From positions 1 through 57,931 of the forward strand of contig CAIOGM010000148.1 of NCBI GenBank assembly GCA_903857795.1: 57,931 nucleotides of DNA, read 5' to 3'. Below, one piece after another: positions 17,056 to 26,100 of the stretch. The position numbers and the translations under genes are program-made. Below the pieces are notes generated by a model that saw only the letters and a program-made list of their open reading frames with translations, searched no databases and was not told where the DNA came from. How positions within the stretch are numbered: position 1 is the stretch's first letter; the number at the start of each line of letters is the position of its first letter. This DNA comes from an uncultured Geobacter sp. (GTDB lineage: Bacteria > Desulfobacterota > Desulfuromonadia > Geobacterales > CAIOGM01).

Positions 17056-18108
17056 ATGACCCTGCTGAACGACACCATGGCCCGCATCCAACCCATTGAC
17101 GAGAAACTCCTCGACGAGGCCCAGGCCCGTCTGGACAACAAGACCAAGCCCCTCGGCTCCCTGGGACGGCTTGAGGAGTTCGCCCGCCGCTTTGTGGCCA
17201 TCTCCGGCACCGTGACCCCGTCCGCCCAGAAGAAGGTGATCTTCATCTTTGCCGGGGATCACGGCGTGGTGGAAGAGGGGGTCTCCGCCTTTCCCAAGGA
17301 GGTGACCCCGCAGATGGTCCTTAACTTCCTCCGGGGAGGCGCCGGGATGAATGTCCTGGCCCGCCACGCCGGCGCCGAGGTCCGGGTGGTGGATATCGGC
17401 GTCGATTACGACTTCGAACCCTCTCCCGGACTGATCATCAAGAAGATCGCCCGGGGGACGAAAAACTTCATCAAGGGGCCGGCCATGAGCCGGGAGGAGG
17501 CAGTGGCAGCCCTGGAGGTTGGGATCGCCCTAGCCGACGAGGCGGCCCGGGACGGGGTCAACCTGGTGGGGACCGGCGAGATGGGGATCGGCAACACCAC
17601 CCCATCATCGGCCATCATCGCCGCCCTTTCGGGGCGTTCGGTGCGCGACGTGACCCATCGGGGGACCGGCATCGACGACGCGGCCCTGGAAAACAAGATC
17701 CGGGTCATCCAGGAGGGATTGAAGACGAACAGGCCTAACCCCGAAGATCCGCTGGATGTGCTGGCCAAGGTAGGGGGGCTGGAGATCGCCGGCATCGCCG
17801 GCCTGGTGCTCGGCTGCGCGGCTAACCGGATCCCGGTGGTGGTTGACGGGTTCATCTCCACCGCCGGGGCGCTTATCGCCGCGGAGCTGCACCCCGACGT
17901 GAAGGGGTACCTCTTCGCCGCCCACCAATCGGTGGAGATCGGTCACCACTTCATGCTGGAGCGGCTGGGGGCCGAGCCGATGCTCAACCTCCAGATGCGG
18001 CTAGGGGAAGGGACCGGCGCGGCGCTGGCCATGGGGCTCATCGAGGCGGGGGTTAAGATCCTCAATGAAATGGCTACCTTTGCCGAGGCAGGAGTTACAC
18101 GAGGTTAA
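17056..18108 (+). CDS. cobT: Nicotinate-nucleotide--dimethylbenzimidazole phosphoribosyltransferase
   Basis: 350 residues, normal length. It makes alpha-ribazole phosphate for the lower ligand of cobalamin. Typical stretches are [84 protein letters not shown] and the C-terminal [17 protein letters not shown] with its catalytic Glu. The start at 17056 is chosen because the upstream in-frame sequence is the repeat element. Confidence 0.96.
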   Translation: MTLLNDTMARIQPIDEKLLDEAQARLDNKTKPLGSLGRLEEFARRFVAISGTVTPSAQKKVIFIFAGDHGVVEEGVSAFPKEVTPQMVLNFLRGGAGMNVLARHAGAEVRVVDIGVDYDFEPSPGLIIKKIARGTKNFIKGPAMSREEAVAALEVGIALADEAARDGVNLVGTGEMGIGNTTPSSAIIAALSGRSVRDVTHRGTGIDDAALENKIRVIQEGLKTNRPNPEDPLDVLAKVGGLEIAGIAGLVLGCAANRIPVVVDGFISTAGALIAAELHPDVKGYLFAAHQSVEIGHHFMLERLGAEPMLNLQMRLGEGTGAALAMGLIEAGVKILNEMATFAEAGVTRG

Positions 18109-18165
18109 AGGTTCAAGGTTCGAAGTTTAAGGTTAACCTTTCACCTTTAGCCTTTCACCTGAGAT
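18108..18165. repeat. Heptad-like repeat between cobT and cobS
   Basis: Several imperfect 7-base units of the form AAGGTTC/AAGGTTA are followed by their complements (ACCTTTC, ACCTTTA, GCCTTTC), with a central GGTTAACC. The whole can fold as one imperfect hairpin. It fills the 61-base gap between the two genes. Confidence 0.55.
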
Positions 18166-18169
18166 TATC

Positions 18170-18907
18170 ATGCGCCTCTACCTCATCGCCCTCCAGTTCC
18201 TGACCATCATCCCGCTCCCCTTCACCGTCCGGTGCGAAGAGCGGGATCTTGGGCGTTCCATGGCGTTCTTCCCTGCCGTGGGGCTGACACTGGGACTCCT
18301 CGCCATGGGGTTGAATTATCTCCTGGCCCCGCTCCTCCCCCGGTCGGTGACTGACCTCCTCCTCCTGGCGCTCCTGGCCGGACTCACCGGGGCACTCCAC
18401 CTGGACGGGCTAGCCGATGTCTTCGACGGCCTGGCTGCCAGGGGTGGCCGGGACCGGTTTCTGGCGGTGATGAAGGATTCCCGCTGCGGCCCGGTGGGGG
18501 CTGCTGCCCTGGCATTCTTCCTCCTCCTCAAGTATCAGGCGCTCCTGGCCATCCCCGACTCCCAGAAGAGTGCGGCCCTGCTCCTCGTTCCTCTCCTGGG
18601 ACGGTATGCCCAGGTGCAGTGTACCGTCGGCGCGACCCGGGCGAGAAACGACGGACTCGGCGCCGCCTTCATCGGCGGTGTGGGGCAGTTTCAGCTCCTG
18701 GCCGCTCTCGGGACCGCCCTCTCCTGCGCGTATATCCTGTTCGGGATACGCGGGCTCTGGCTCTGCGGCGGCTCATGCCTCCTCACCTGGTGGCTGCGGC
18801 GCTGGTCCCACCGCCGCCTGGGGGGGATCACCGGCGACATCATCGGCTTCTGCTGCGAGATGACCGAAACCCTTACCCTGCTCCTGATCGTGGCCCTCCG
18901 CCACTAA
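18170..18907 (+). CDS. cobS: Adenosylcobinamide-GDP ribazoletransferase (cobalamin synthase)
   Basis: 245 residues, integral membrane. It joins AdoCbi-GDP with alpha-ribazole (phosphate). LIALQFLTIIPLP, the acidic motif GALHLDGLADVFDGLAARG, FLAVMKDSRCGPVGA and GGITGDIIGFCCEMTE are family signatures. Several hydrophobic helices are visible. It follows cobT and precedes cobC. Confidence 0.96.
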   Translation: MRLYLIALQFLTIIPLPFTVRCEERDLGRSMAFFPAVGLTLGLLAMGLNYLLAPLLPRSVTDLLLLALLAGLTGALHLDGLADVFDGLAARGGRDRFLAVMKDSRCGPVGAAALAFFLLLKYQALLAIPDSQKSAALLLVPLLGRYAQVQCTVGATRARNDGLGAAFIGGVGQFQLLAALGTALSCAYILFGIRGLWLCGGSCLLTWWLRRWSHRRLGGITGDIIGFCCEMTETLTLLLIVALRH

Positions 18908-18935
18908 GAGGAGAGGGAGAATTCAGGAATCGAAC

Positions 18936-19538
18936 ATGACACCCAAAACCCGCATCTACCTGATCCGCCACGGTGAAGTTGAAGGGGCCGGCACCCCCCG
19001 CTACAACGGCCAGGCCGACGTCTCCCTCACCCAACGGGGAAGGGAGCAGTACGAGACCATGGCCGACCGGCTCTCCGGGGAGCGGATCACCATCTGCTAC
19101 TCCAGCGACCTCACCCGCTGTGCCTGGGGAGCAGAGCTTATCGCCCCCCGGTTCGGGATCGAGCCGCAGAAGAGTGATCAGCTGCGTGAACTGAATATCG
19201 GCGACTGGGAGGGGCTGACCTGGCAGGAGCTGAGCAGCCGCTATCCGGCACAGTGGCAGGGCCGGCTGGACGACATCGTCGGCTACCGGGTCCCCAACGG
19301 GGAGAACCTCCTGGACGTCAACCGCCGGGTCATGCCGGTCATCAACCGGATCGTTGCCAGCCACATCGGTGAAGAGGTTCTCGTGGTGGCCCACGGCGGG
19401 GTCAACCGGGTTATCCTCCTCAACGCCATCGGCGCCCCCCTCTCGGCCCTGTTCAACATCGAGCAGGGCTACTGCTGCCTCAACATCATCGACTACTATG
19501 CCGACGGGAAGAGTGTGGTCAAACTGCTGAACGGATAG
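18936..19538 (+). CDS. cobC: Alpha-ribazole phosphatase (histidine phosphatase family)
   Basis: 200 residues. IYLIRHGEVEGAGTPRYNG has the catalytic RHG; the second His lies in VLVVAHGGVNRVILL, with LNIGDWEGLTWQEL between them. The operon position next to cobS and cobT supports the alpha-ribazole-phosphate assignment over other phosphoglycerate-mutase-like roles. Confidence 0.9.
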   Translation: MTPKTRIYLIRHGEVEGAGTPRYNGQADVSLTQRGREQYETMADRLSGERITICYSSDLTRCAWGAELIAPRFGIEPQKSDQLRELNIGDWEGLTWQELSSRYPAQWQGRLDDIVGYRVPNGENLLDVNRRVMPVINRIVASHIGEEVLVVAHGGVNRVILLNAIGAPLSALFNIEQGYCCLNIIDYYADGKSVVKLLNG

Positions 19539-19541
19539 ACA

Positions 19542-20909
19542 ATGATCTCTCTCGTCATCGCCGCCCCCCACAGCGGCTCAGGCAAGACCACCGTCTCCCT
19601 CGGGATCATGGCGGCGCTCATCCGGCGCGGCCTCACGGTGGCCCCCTTCAAGGTGGGTCCCGACTTCATCGACCCCGGCTATCACCGGCTGGTCACCGGC
19701 CGCCCCTCCCTCAACCTGGACAGCTGGATCTGCGATGCGACCTTCCTGAGAAAGAGTTTTGCCCGGCATACGGCAGGGGCCGACGTGGCGCTGGTGGAGG
19801 GGGTGATGGGACTCTTCGACGGTGTCTCCGGCTCGTCCGACGAGGGGAGCACGGCCCAGGCGGCGCGGCTCGTCGGTGCGCCGGTGATCCTCGTCGTGGA
19901 CTCCCGGAGTCAGGCCCGGAGCGCGGCGGCCCTGGTAAAGGGGTTCGTGGAATTTGATCCCCGGCTTTGGGTGGCTGGGGTGATCTTCAACAACGTGGGG
20001 AGCGACAATCACGCCCGGATTCTCCGGGAGGCGGTGGCGTCGCTCCCTTTCGCCATCCCCGTCTTCGGCTGCCTCCCCCGCGACGAACAGCTCCGGATCC
20101 CGTCCCGTCATCTGGGGCTCATCACTGCCCAGGAGAACCCGCTCACCCCGGAGTTCCTGGATCACCTGGCCACCGTCATGGAGCAAAACCTGGACATGGA
20201 CGGGATACTTACGGCCACGGCGGGTCCGGCCTCCCTGGGGGCGCCCCGGGATGAACCGGTTCTACCGCTCTCGACCCGCATCGCGGTAGCCCGCGACGCG
20301 GCCTTCTGCTTCGTCTACGAGGAGAACCTGCGACTCCTCCGGGAGGCCGGGGCCGAGATCGTCGCCTTTTCCCCACTGTCCGACAGCGCTCTGCCAGAAG
20401 GGAGCGCGGGAATCTACCTCCCCGGCGGCTACCCGGAACTGTTCGCCGAGCAGCTCGGCGCCAACGAACCGATGAAGAGGGCCATCCGCAGCGCCGTCGA
20501 GGCGGATATACCGCTCTATGCCGAATGCGGCGGCTTCATCTACCTCACGCAAGGGATTACGCCACTCCATGAATTCGTCGGTCTCTTCCCGGTCACGGCC
20601 CGGATGCTCCCCCGGCGCAAGGCCCTGGGCTACCGGGAGGTGGAGCTGACTGCCGATTCTCTGCTGGGTCCGAAGGGAACGATGGCGCGGGGACATGAGT
20701 TCCATTACTCCGAGATCACAGAGATGCCCCCGGAGATCGAACGGTGCTACAGAATCCGGAAACAGGGGGTTGATCTCGGGGAAGAGGGGTTCCTCCACAG
20801 GAACTGCCTCGCCTCCTACGTCCATCTCCACTTCGGGAGCAATCCCGGGATGGCCAAGTCGTTCGTGGCCGCCTGCCGGTCTACAGCCGGCACGGCTACT
20901 CCCCCCTAG
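19542..20909 (+). CDS. cbiA: Cobyrinic acid a,c-diamide synthase
   Basis: 455 residues. ATP-dependent amidation of the a and c carboxylates of the corrin ring with glutamine. Residues 4-16 ([13 protein letters not shown]) form the P-loop, [13 protein letters not shown] and GVMGLFDG follow, and the class I glutamine amidotransferase half has [13 protein letters not shown] and [13 protein letters not shown] with the catalytic Cys near residue 328. The C-terminal [12 protein letters not shown] carries the triad His. It starts three bases after cobC. Confidence 0.96.
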   Translation: MISLVIAAPHSGSGKTTVSLGIMAALIRRGLTVAPFKVGPDFIDPGYHRLVTGRPSLNLDSWICDATFLRKSFARHTAGADVALVEGVMGLFDGVSGSSDEGSTAQAARLVGAPVILVVDSRSQARSAAALVKGFVEFDPRLWVAGVIFNNVGSDNHARILREAVASLPFAIPVFGCLPRDEQLRIPSRHLGLITAQENPLTPEFLDHLATVMEQNLDMDGILTATAGPASLGAPRDEPVLPLSTRIAVARDAAFCFVYEENLRLLREAGAEIVAFSPLSDSALPEGSAGIYLPGGYPELFAEQLGANEPMKRAIRSAVEADIPLYAECGGFIYLTQGITPLHEFVGLFPVTARMLPRRKALGYREVELTADSLLGPKGTMARGHEFHYSEITEMPPEIERCYRIRKQGVDLGEEGFLHRNCLASYVHLHFGSNPGMAKSFVAACRSTAGTATPP

Positions 20910-20992
20910 AGGCGGGACAAAACAGCTGGTTTTATCCCACGGATTGGCCTATATTCGGACCCGTACGTTAGCCAAAGTGGAGAAGCACAGAT

Positions 20993-21277
20993 ATGCGAAC
21001 TATTTCCGTTACCAACGACATCGTGCCCATTGCCGAGTTCAAGACCGGTATCTCCAGGTGGTTCAAGAATCTGAAGACTAACGGTCACCCGCTGATAATC
21101 ACCCAGAACGGTAAACCGGCAGGGGTACTGTTATCACCGGACGAGTACGACGAGCTGGTCTACCGCAAGTCATTCATGGATTCCATCGACCGGGGCCTGG
21201 CTGATGCCGACGGCGGAAGGATGTATCCGACTGCCGAGGCAAAGAACATACTGGCTGCGCGAAGAAGCGGGGGCTGA
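20993..21277 (+). CDS. Phd/YefM-family antitoxin
   Basis: 94 residues. IVPIAEFKTGISRWFKNLK, HPLIITQNGKPAGVLLSPDE and YDELVYRKSFMDSI are the standard Phd/YefM fold. It binds its own promoter and neutralises the toxin encoded eight bases downstream. The module interrupts the cob/cbi gene string between cbiA and cbiM. Confidence 0.9.
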   Translation: MRTISVTNDIVPIAEFKTGISRWFKNLKTNGHPLIITQNGKPAGVLLSPDEYDELVYRKSFMDSIDRGLADADGGRMYPTAEAKNILAARRSGG

Positions 21278-21285
21278 CAAAAAAC

Positions 21286-21582
21286 GTGGAGATCATCTGG
21301 TCGCACGAAGCTCTGGAACGGCTGATAGAGATCGAAGAATTTATCGGCAGGGATAGCCCGGCGCGAGCCGTTACATTTATTGATGAACTGATTGATCACA
21401 CCGAAACAGCGTTGACGCACAACCCGCAGATCGGGCGAATGGTCCCCGAAGTTGCCCGGCCCGAGATTCGGGAACTGATTCATCGGGGCTACCGGGTAGT
21501 CTATCGGACCAAGGAAGACGCAGTTGAGATTCTGACGCTGTTCGAAGGACATCGGTTGCTGCGTCTTGATGAGAGATGGTAG
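21286..21582 (+). CDS. RelE/ParE-family toxin
   Basis: 98 residues from a GTG start. VEIIWSHEALERLIEIEEFI, ARAVTFIDELIDHTETAL, NPQIGRMVPEVARPEIREL and RGYRVVYRTKEDAVEILTLF are ParE/RelE hallmarks. Partner of the preceding antitoxin. Confidence 0.9.
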   Translation: MEIIWSHEALERLIEIEEFIGRDSPARAVTFIDELIDHTETALTHNPQIGRMVPEVARPEIRELIHRGYRVVYRTKEDAVEILTLFEGHRLLRLDERW

Positions 21583-21637
21583 GACTTGCGACAATCTGAT
21601 ATCTCTGTCGATGTAGCTCCTCCCCGTGAGAGTAAAG

Positions 21638-22378
21638 ATGCCCCGTATCCCCCTGACACTCCTCCTGCTGACCCTGGCGACCCCGGCCTACGCCATGCAT
21701 ATCTCCGAGGGGATTCTCCCCTTCGGCTGGGCCGCACTCTGGTTCGCCGTGGCAGCCCCCTTTGTGGCGCTGGGGCTCAAACGGTTAAATAAACTGGCCG
21801 ATGACGATCTCTCCTTCAAACCGCTGGTGGGGCTTCTTGCTGCGGTGGTCTTCATAATCTCCTGTATGCCGATCCCCGTCCCCACGGCCGGCACCTGTTC
21901 GCACCCGTGCGGCACGGGAATAGCCGCGATCCTGGTGGGCCCCTTCGTCTCCGTCCTCATCACGGCGGTGGCGCTCCTCATCCAGGCGCTCTTCATGGCC
22001 CATGGCGGGCTCTCAACCTGGGGGGCGGACATCGTCTCCATGGGGGTGGTCGGCTCCTTTACCGGCTACGGGCTCTTCCGGGTGCTGCGGGGGATGGGGG
22101 CGAGCCTCGGCATGGCCGGGTTTGCCGCGGGGCTCTGCACCGACTGGGCCACCTACCTGACGACCTCGGTGGAGTTGGCCACCGGCGTCCGGGGGGACGC
22201 GCCGTTTCTGCCACTCCTCGGCAGGATCATCATCGCCTTTATCCCCACCCAGCTCCCCCTGGGGATCCTGGAAGGGGCCATGACCGCCGGGATGCTCCTC
22301 CTTCTCTCCCGGAAGCGGCCTGATCTACTGGTGAAGATGAGGGTAATTCGGGCAGCGCCGGACACGTCCCCCCTTTGA
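21638..22378 (+). CDS. cbiM: Cobalt ECF transporter substrate-binding component CbiM
   Basis: About 246 residues. A cleavable signal (IPLTLLLLTLATPAYA) is followed by MHISEGILPFGWA; after cleavage the Met-His N-terminus supplies the cobalt ligands as in other CbiM/NikM proteins. PIPVPTAGTCSHPCGTGIAA, FMAHGGLSTWGADIVSMG and IIIAFIPTQLPLGILEG are family signatures. A GTG at 21626 is an alternative start; the ATG is preceded by GAGAG. It is the S component with the CbiQ and CbiO genes further downstream. Confidence 0.93.
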   Translation: MPRIPLTLLLLTLATPAYAMHISEGILPFGWAALWFAVAAPFVALGLKRLNKLADDDLSFKPLVGLLAAVVFIISCMPIPVPTAGTCSHPCGTGIAAILVGPFVSVLITAVALLIQALFMAHGGLSTWGADIVSMGVVGSFTGYGLFRVLRGMGASLGMAGFAAGLCTDWATYLTTSVELATGVRGDAPFLPLLGRIIIAFIPTQLPLGILEGAMTAGMLLLLSRKRPDLLVKMRVIRAAPDTSPL

Positions 22379-22412
22379 AACAGGGGGAACTCAGACCATC
22401 GGAGTAGACACC

Positions 22413-22712
22413 ATGCCACTACGTAACCGCCGGTGGAGAACGGTTCTCCTGCACATCATCCTGCTGCCGCTACTCTACTTCGTCTTCTCCTTCTTCACCC
22501 TCGGCCCAAAGCCGTACAGCGGCGTTGACGAGACAGTGGTGGAGAGAATCGCCAAAGAGCATGGCCGGGAGGCGGCCAGGCCGTTACTGGATCCGGGAGA
22601 GGGGGACCTGCTCCTCTTCGTCTTCCTCGTGGCCGGTGTGGTAGGAGGCTTCGTCGCCGGCTACTCCTGGCGGACGCTGACTGAAAAAAGAAGGAAAAGC
22701 AGTGATGAATGA
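22413..22712 (+). CDS. CbiN-like small membrane component of cobalt uptake
   Basis: 99 residues with two membrane helices (about residues 10-30 and 66-88) and an external loop between them (YSGVDETVVERIAKEH). CbiN has the same layout: TM, loop with a GVDE/GADG-like motif, then an acidic stretch before TM2 (here DPGEGDLLLFVF). CbiN supports metal loading of CbiM. Sequence similarity is faint, so the call rests mainly on topology and position after cbiM. Its end overlaps trmO. Confidence 0.6.
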   Translation: MPLRNRRWRTVLLHIILLPLLYFVFSFFTLGPKPYSGVDETVVERIAKEHGREAARPLLDPGEGDLLLFVFLVAGVVGGFVAGYSWRTLTEKRRKSSDE

Positions 22713-23175
22713 GTTCACCTTATCTCCGGTGGGAATCATCCACTCCCCCTTTGCAGCCAAGGATGAGGCCCCCATCCAGGGGGCATTCGTGCCGGATGCC
22801 GTCGGCCGGGTGGAGCTGTTCCCCCGGTTTGCCGAAGGGCTCAAGGATATTGAGGGGTTCTCCCATCTCATCCTCATCTACCGCTTTCACCGGGCCGGAG
22901 AGGTCGAGCTGGTGCGCCCCACCTTCCTGGATGACGAACCCCACGGCATCTTCGCCACCCGTCACCCTTGCCGCCCCAACGGCATCGGCCTGACCATCGT
23001 CAGGCTCCTCGGGCGCGAAGGGAATATCCTCACCGTGGCCGGTATCGACGTCCTTGACGGGACACCGCTCATAGATCTCAAGCCCTACGTCCCCCGGTTC
23101 GACGCCCATCCCGAGGCGACCTCAGGCTGGTTCACCGGCAAGGAGCCGCGCCCCAAGCCGGCGGGACGGGAATAG
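22705..23175 (+). CDS. trmO: tRNA (N6-threonylcarbamoyladenosine37-N6)-methyltransferase TrmO (TsaA family)
   Basis: 156 residues. LSPVGIIHSPFAAKDEAPIQ, VELFPRFAEGLKDIEGFSHL, IFATRHPCRPNGIGLTIVRL, VLDGTPLIDLKPYVPRFD are the UPF0066/TsaA signatures of TrmO, which methylates t6A37 in tRNA with SAM. It overlaps the CbiN-like gene by eight bases and precedes the SNF2 helicase by 15, so it is embedded in the cobalt operon without an obvious functional link. Confidence 0.92.
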   Translation: MNEFTLSPVGIIHSPFAAKDEAPIQGAFVPDAVGRVELFPRFAEGLKDIEGFSHLILIYRFHRAGEVELVRPTFLDDEPHGIFATRHPCRPNGIGLTIVRLLGREGNILTVAGIDVLDGTPLIDLKPYVPRFDAHPEATSGWFTGKEPRPKPAGRE

Positions 23176-23190
23176 AGGACACCTTCTATC

Positions 23191-26100
23191 ATGGAACAAC
23201 CGACAACTCTCCCTGAAATCCCCCAGGAGCTGCTCGACCGGCTACGTGAAGTGGCGCCCGTGCCGAAGCCTGCCCTGAAGAAGCAACTGATCAAGATCGC
23301 AGCGCTCCCTCAGGCCGAGCGGGAGCTGCTGCAGCTCCTCTCCATCATCTATACCCAGGTGGCCCGCTCCCCTCTGGCGCAGTGCATGCTCAAGGCCGAG
23401 CCCCAGGTCGGCAAGATGAGAACCATCGCGCTCCAATCCATCGACCCCCTGCTCAAGCGGCTCTTTTCCGACGGGCTCATCTCCGACACCAAAACTCACG
23501 TCCGCTGTCTCCCCGCCATCGCCGAGGTGATGACCCGCGAGGCGCTCCGCTCCGGCCGGTTCGAGGCCATGGCACACGCGGTCAAGGTGCAGTTCTCGCT
23601 GACGACCTATTCCGGGTACCACCGTTATCCCAGCTATCCCGATCTCCTCCGGGAGCTGAGAGCAGCCGTGTACCGGCAGGACATCAAGAGTCTTACCGAG
23701 CTCCTGAACGCCGCCTACTCACAGTATCCCCTGGAGTTCCAGAAACGGCATCCCTTCGAAAGCATCTGCCTCGACCAGTTCGACCCGGAATGGTTCGTGA
23801 CACTCCCTCCCGGCGTCATCACCCTGGCCTTGGACTCGGCTCTCTTGAGGGCATTTGAACAGTTGGAACCCGCAGGGAGCTTCGCGTTTATGCTCGTGGA
23901 ACAGTTAGCCCGACACTCCCCGGAACGTTTTCCCGACCTGGGGTACTCCTGTGCCTTTGAACTGATCGTTCGGGGGAGGCCCCGGGAAGCGGCCCCGTTT
24001 CTGGTGCGCTTCTCGGGGAGCAGCGTCGAGGGGCTCCACGGCCTCATCGCTTTTCTCCAGGGGGACGAAGCAGACGCCATTGCCCGGTACGAGACAGGGC
24101 TTAACCTGCTGAAAAAGGGGAGCGGCAAACGGAAGATATTCTATACCGACTTTTCCGGCTACTTCTTCATCCTGGCGCTCATCCGGTGCGCCAAGCCGGA
24201 GCGACTGGAGCAGGCCCGGGGCTATCTGGAGATCGTCTCCTCGCGCAAAGACGTTCCGCACTCCCCCATCTACTGGCTTCTGGTGCAGCTCGTCACCTTC
24301 CTCCAGGGTCAGCCGGGGATCATGAAGCAGGTCGAGAAGTCGACCATGTTCCGTCAGTGGGATCCCTTCGGGCAGTATCTCTTCGCACTGATCCTCTACT
24401 GGACCGGCAGCGATCATGCTAAAGAGCAGGCCTCGAATCTGGCCGGAATCTCCCTGAATGCCAAGAGCGCCGGTTACGACTGGCTGGCAGCCGAAGCGGC
24501 ACTCCTCCATGACACCCTCTTAGGCCTTAAGGCCGGGAAAGAGCAACAGCTCCCCCCCTTCTTTGCCGAGCAGAGGGTGGTCAGCATGATCTCCCTGATC
24601 AAGAAGCGCTCCTCCTGGGAAAACGCCCTGGAGGCGCTCATCGCCATGGCCAGGCCGGAGGAGAAGGAGGGGGCGCCCAAGAAGGGGGCCCGCCTGGCCT
24701 GGGAGCTGACCCTGCAGAAGGATCTGGTCCTCATTCAGCCGCTGGAACAGAAACTCTCCGCCTCGGGCGCCTGGTCCAAGGGGCGCAACATAGCGCTCAA
24801 ACGGCTGAAAAATGAGGCGGATCAGCTGGAGTTCCTCTCCATTCAGGACCGCAGAGTCTGCCTGGCCATCGTCCACGAACGGTACGGCTACTACGGGGGG
24901 GACAACTACTTCTTCGATCCGGAGCGGGCAGTGCCGGCCCTGGCAGGACATCCCCATCTCTTCACCAGCGCCGCCCTCAACCAGCGACTGGAGCTGGTGC
25001 GGGGCGAGCCGGAACTTCAGGTGACCCGGAAGGGGGGTAAGGTGCTGCTGACGCTCACCCCGGAGCTACCCGAGCAGCGGAACACGCTGGTAGTCAAGGA
25101 GAGCGCCGGCCGTTGGAAGGTCATGGAAATCACCCAGGAACACCGACGGATCGCCGCGGTCCTGGGTACCGGTTTAAAGGTTCCCGCCTCCGCCGAGGAG
25201 CGGATCCAGAGCGCCATCGCCTCTCTGGCCACCCGGCTGACCATCCACTCGGACATCGGCGGCACCCTGCCGGTGGAGTCGGTCCCCGTTGATGACCGGA
25301 TAGTGGTCCAGCTTCGGCCCCACGGCGTCGGGCTCTCCGTGGAGCTGCTGATTCGCCCCTTCGGCGAAGCAGGCCCTGCCTTCCGCCCCGGAGTCGGCGG
25401 CGAGACGGTGGTGGCCGAACTGGCGGGGAAACGGCTCCAGACCCGGCGCGATCCGGCGGCTGAGAGTGCGGCTGCGCGGCGGGTCACCAAGGCGCTCCCT
25501 ACCCTGGAGTACGATGAAGACGAGGGGGAGTGGCTGCTGGATGCTCCCGAGGAGTGCTTGGAGCTGCTGCTGGAGCTGAAGGAGCTGGAGGGTGAGGTGG
25601 TCCTCTTCTGGCCCGAAGGGGAGCGACTCCGGGTGAGCCGACCACTTTCAGCATCCCGCCTCTCCCTCTCCATCAAACAGTCCAAGGATTGGTTCGCCGT
25701 GACCGGCGAGCTGACCCTGGATGACGATCAGGTGATGGAGATGCGGCGGCTGGTGGAGCTGGCCGGGCTAAGCAAGGGGCGATTCCTGCCGCTGGAGGAC
25801 GGGACCTTCCTGGCGCTCACTACCGAATTCCGGCGGCGGCTGGATGAGCTGCGAGCCTTCAGCGAGGAGCAGGGGAAGGGGGTCCGGATTCATCCTCTGG
25901 CGGCCCCGGCTCTGGAAGAGCTCCTGGCCGAGGCGGGTAAGGTCACCGTGGACGCCGGATGGCGCAAGCTGCTGGAACGGCTCCGTTCCGGCGAGGCGCT
26001 GAATCCGGCTCTCCCCTCGACCCTGCAGGCGATCCTGCGTGACTATCAGGTGGAAGGGTTTGCCTGGCTGGCGCGGCTGGCCCACTGGGGGGTGGGAGGC

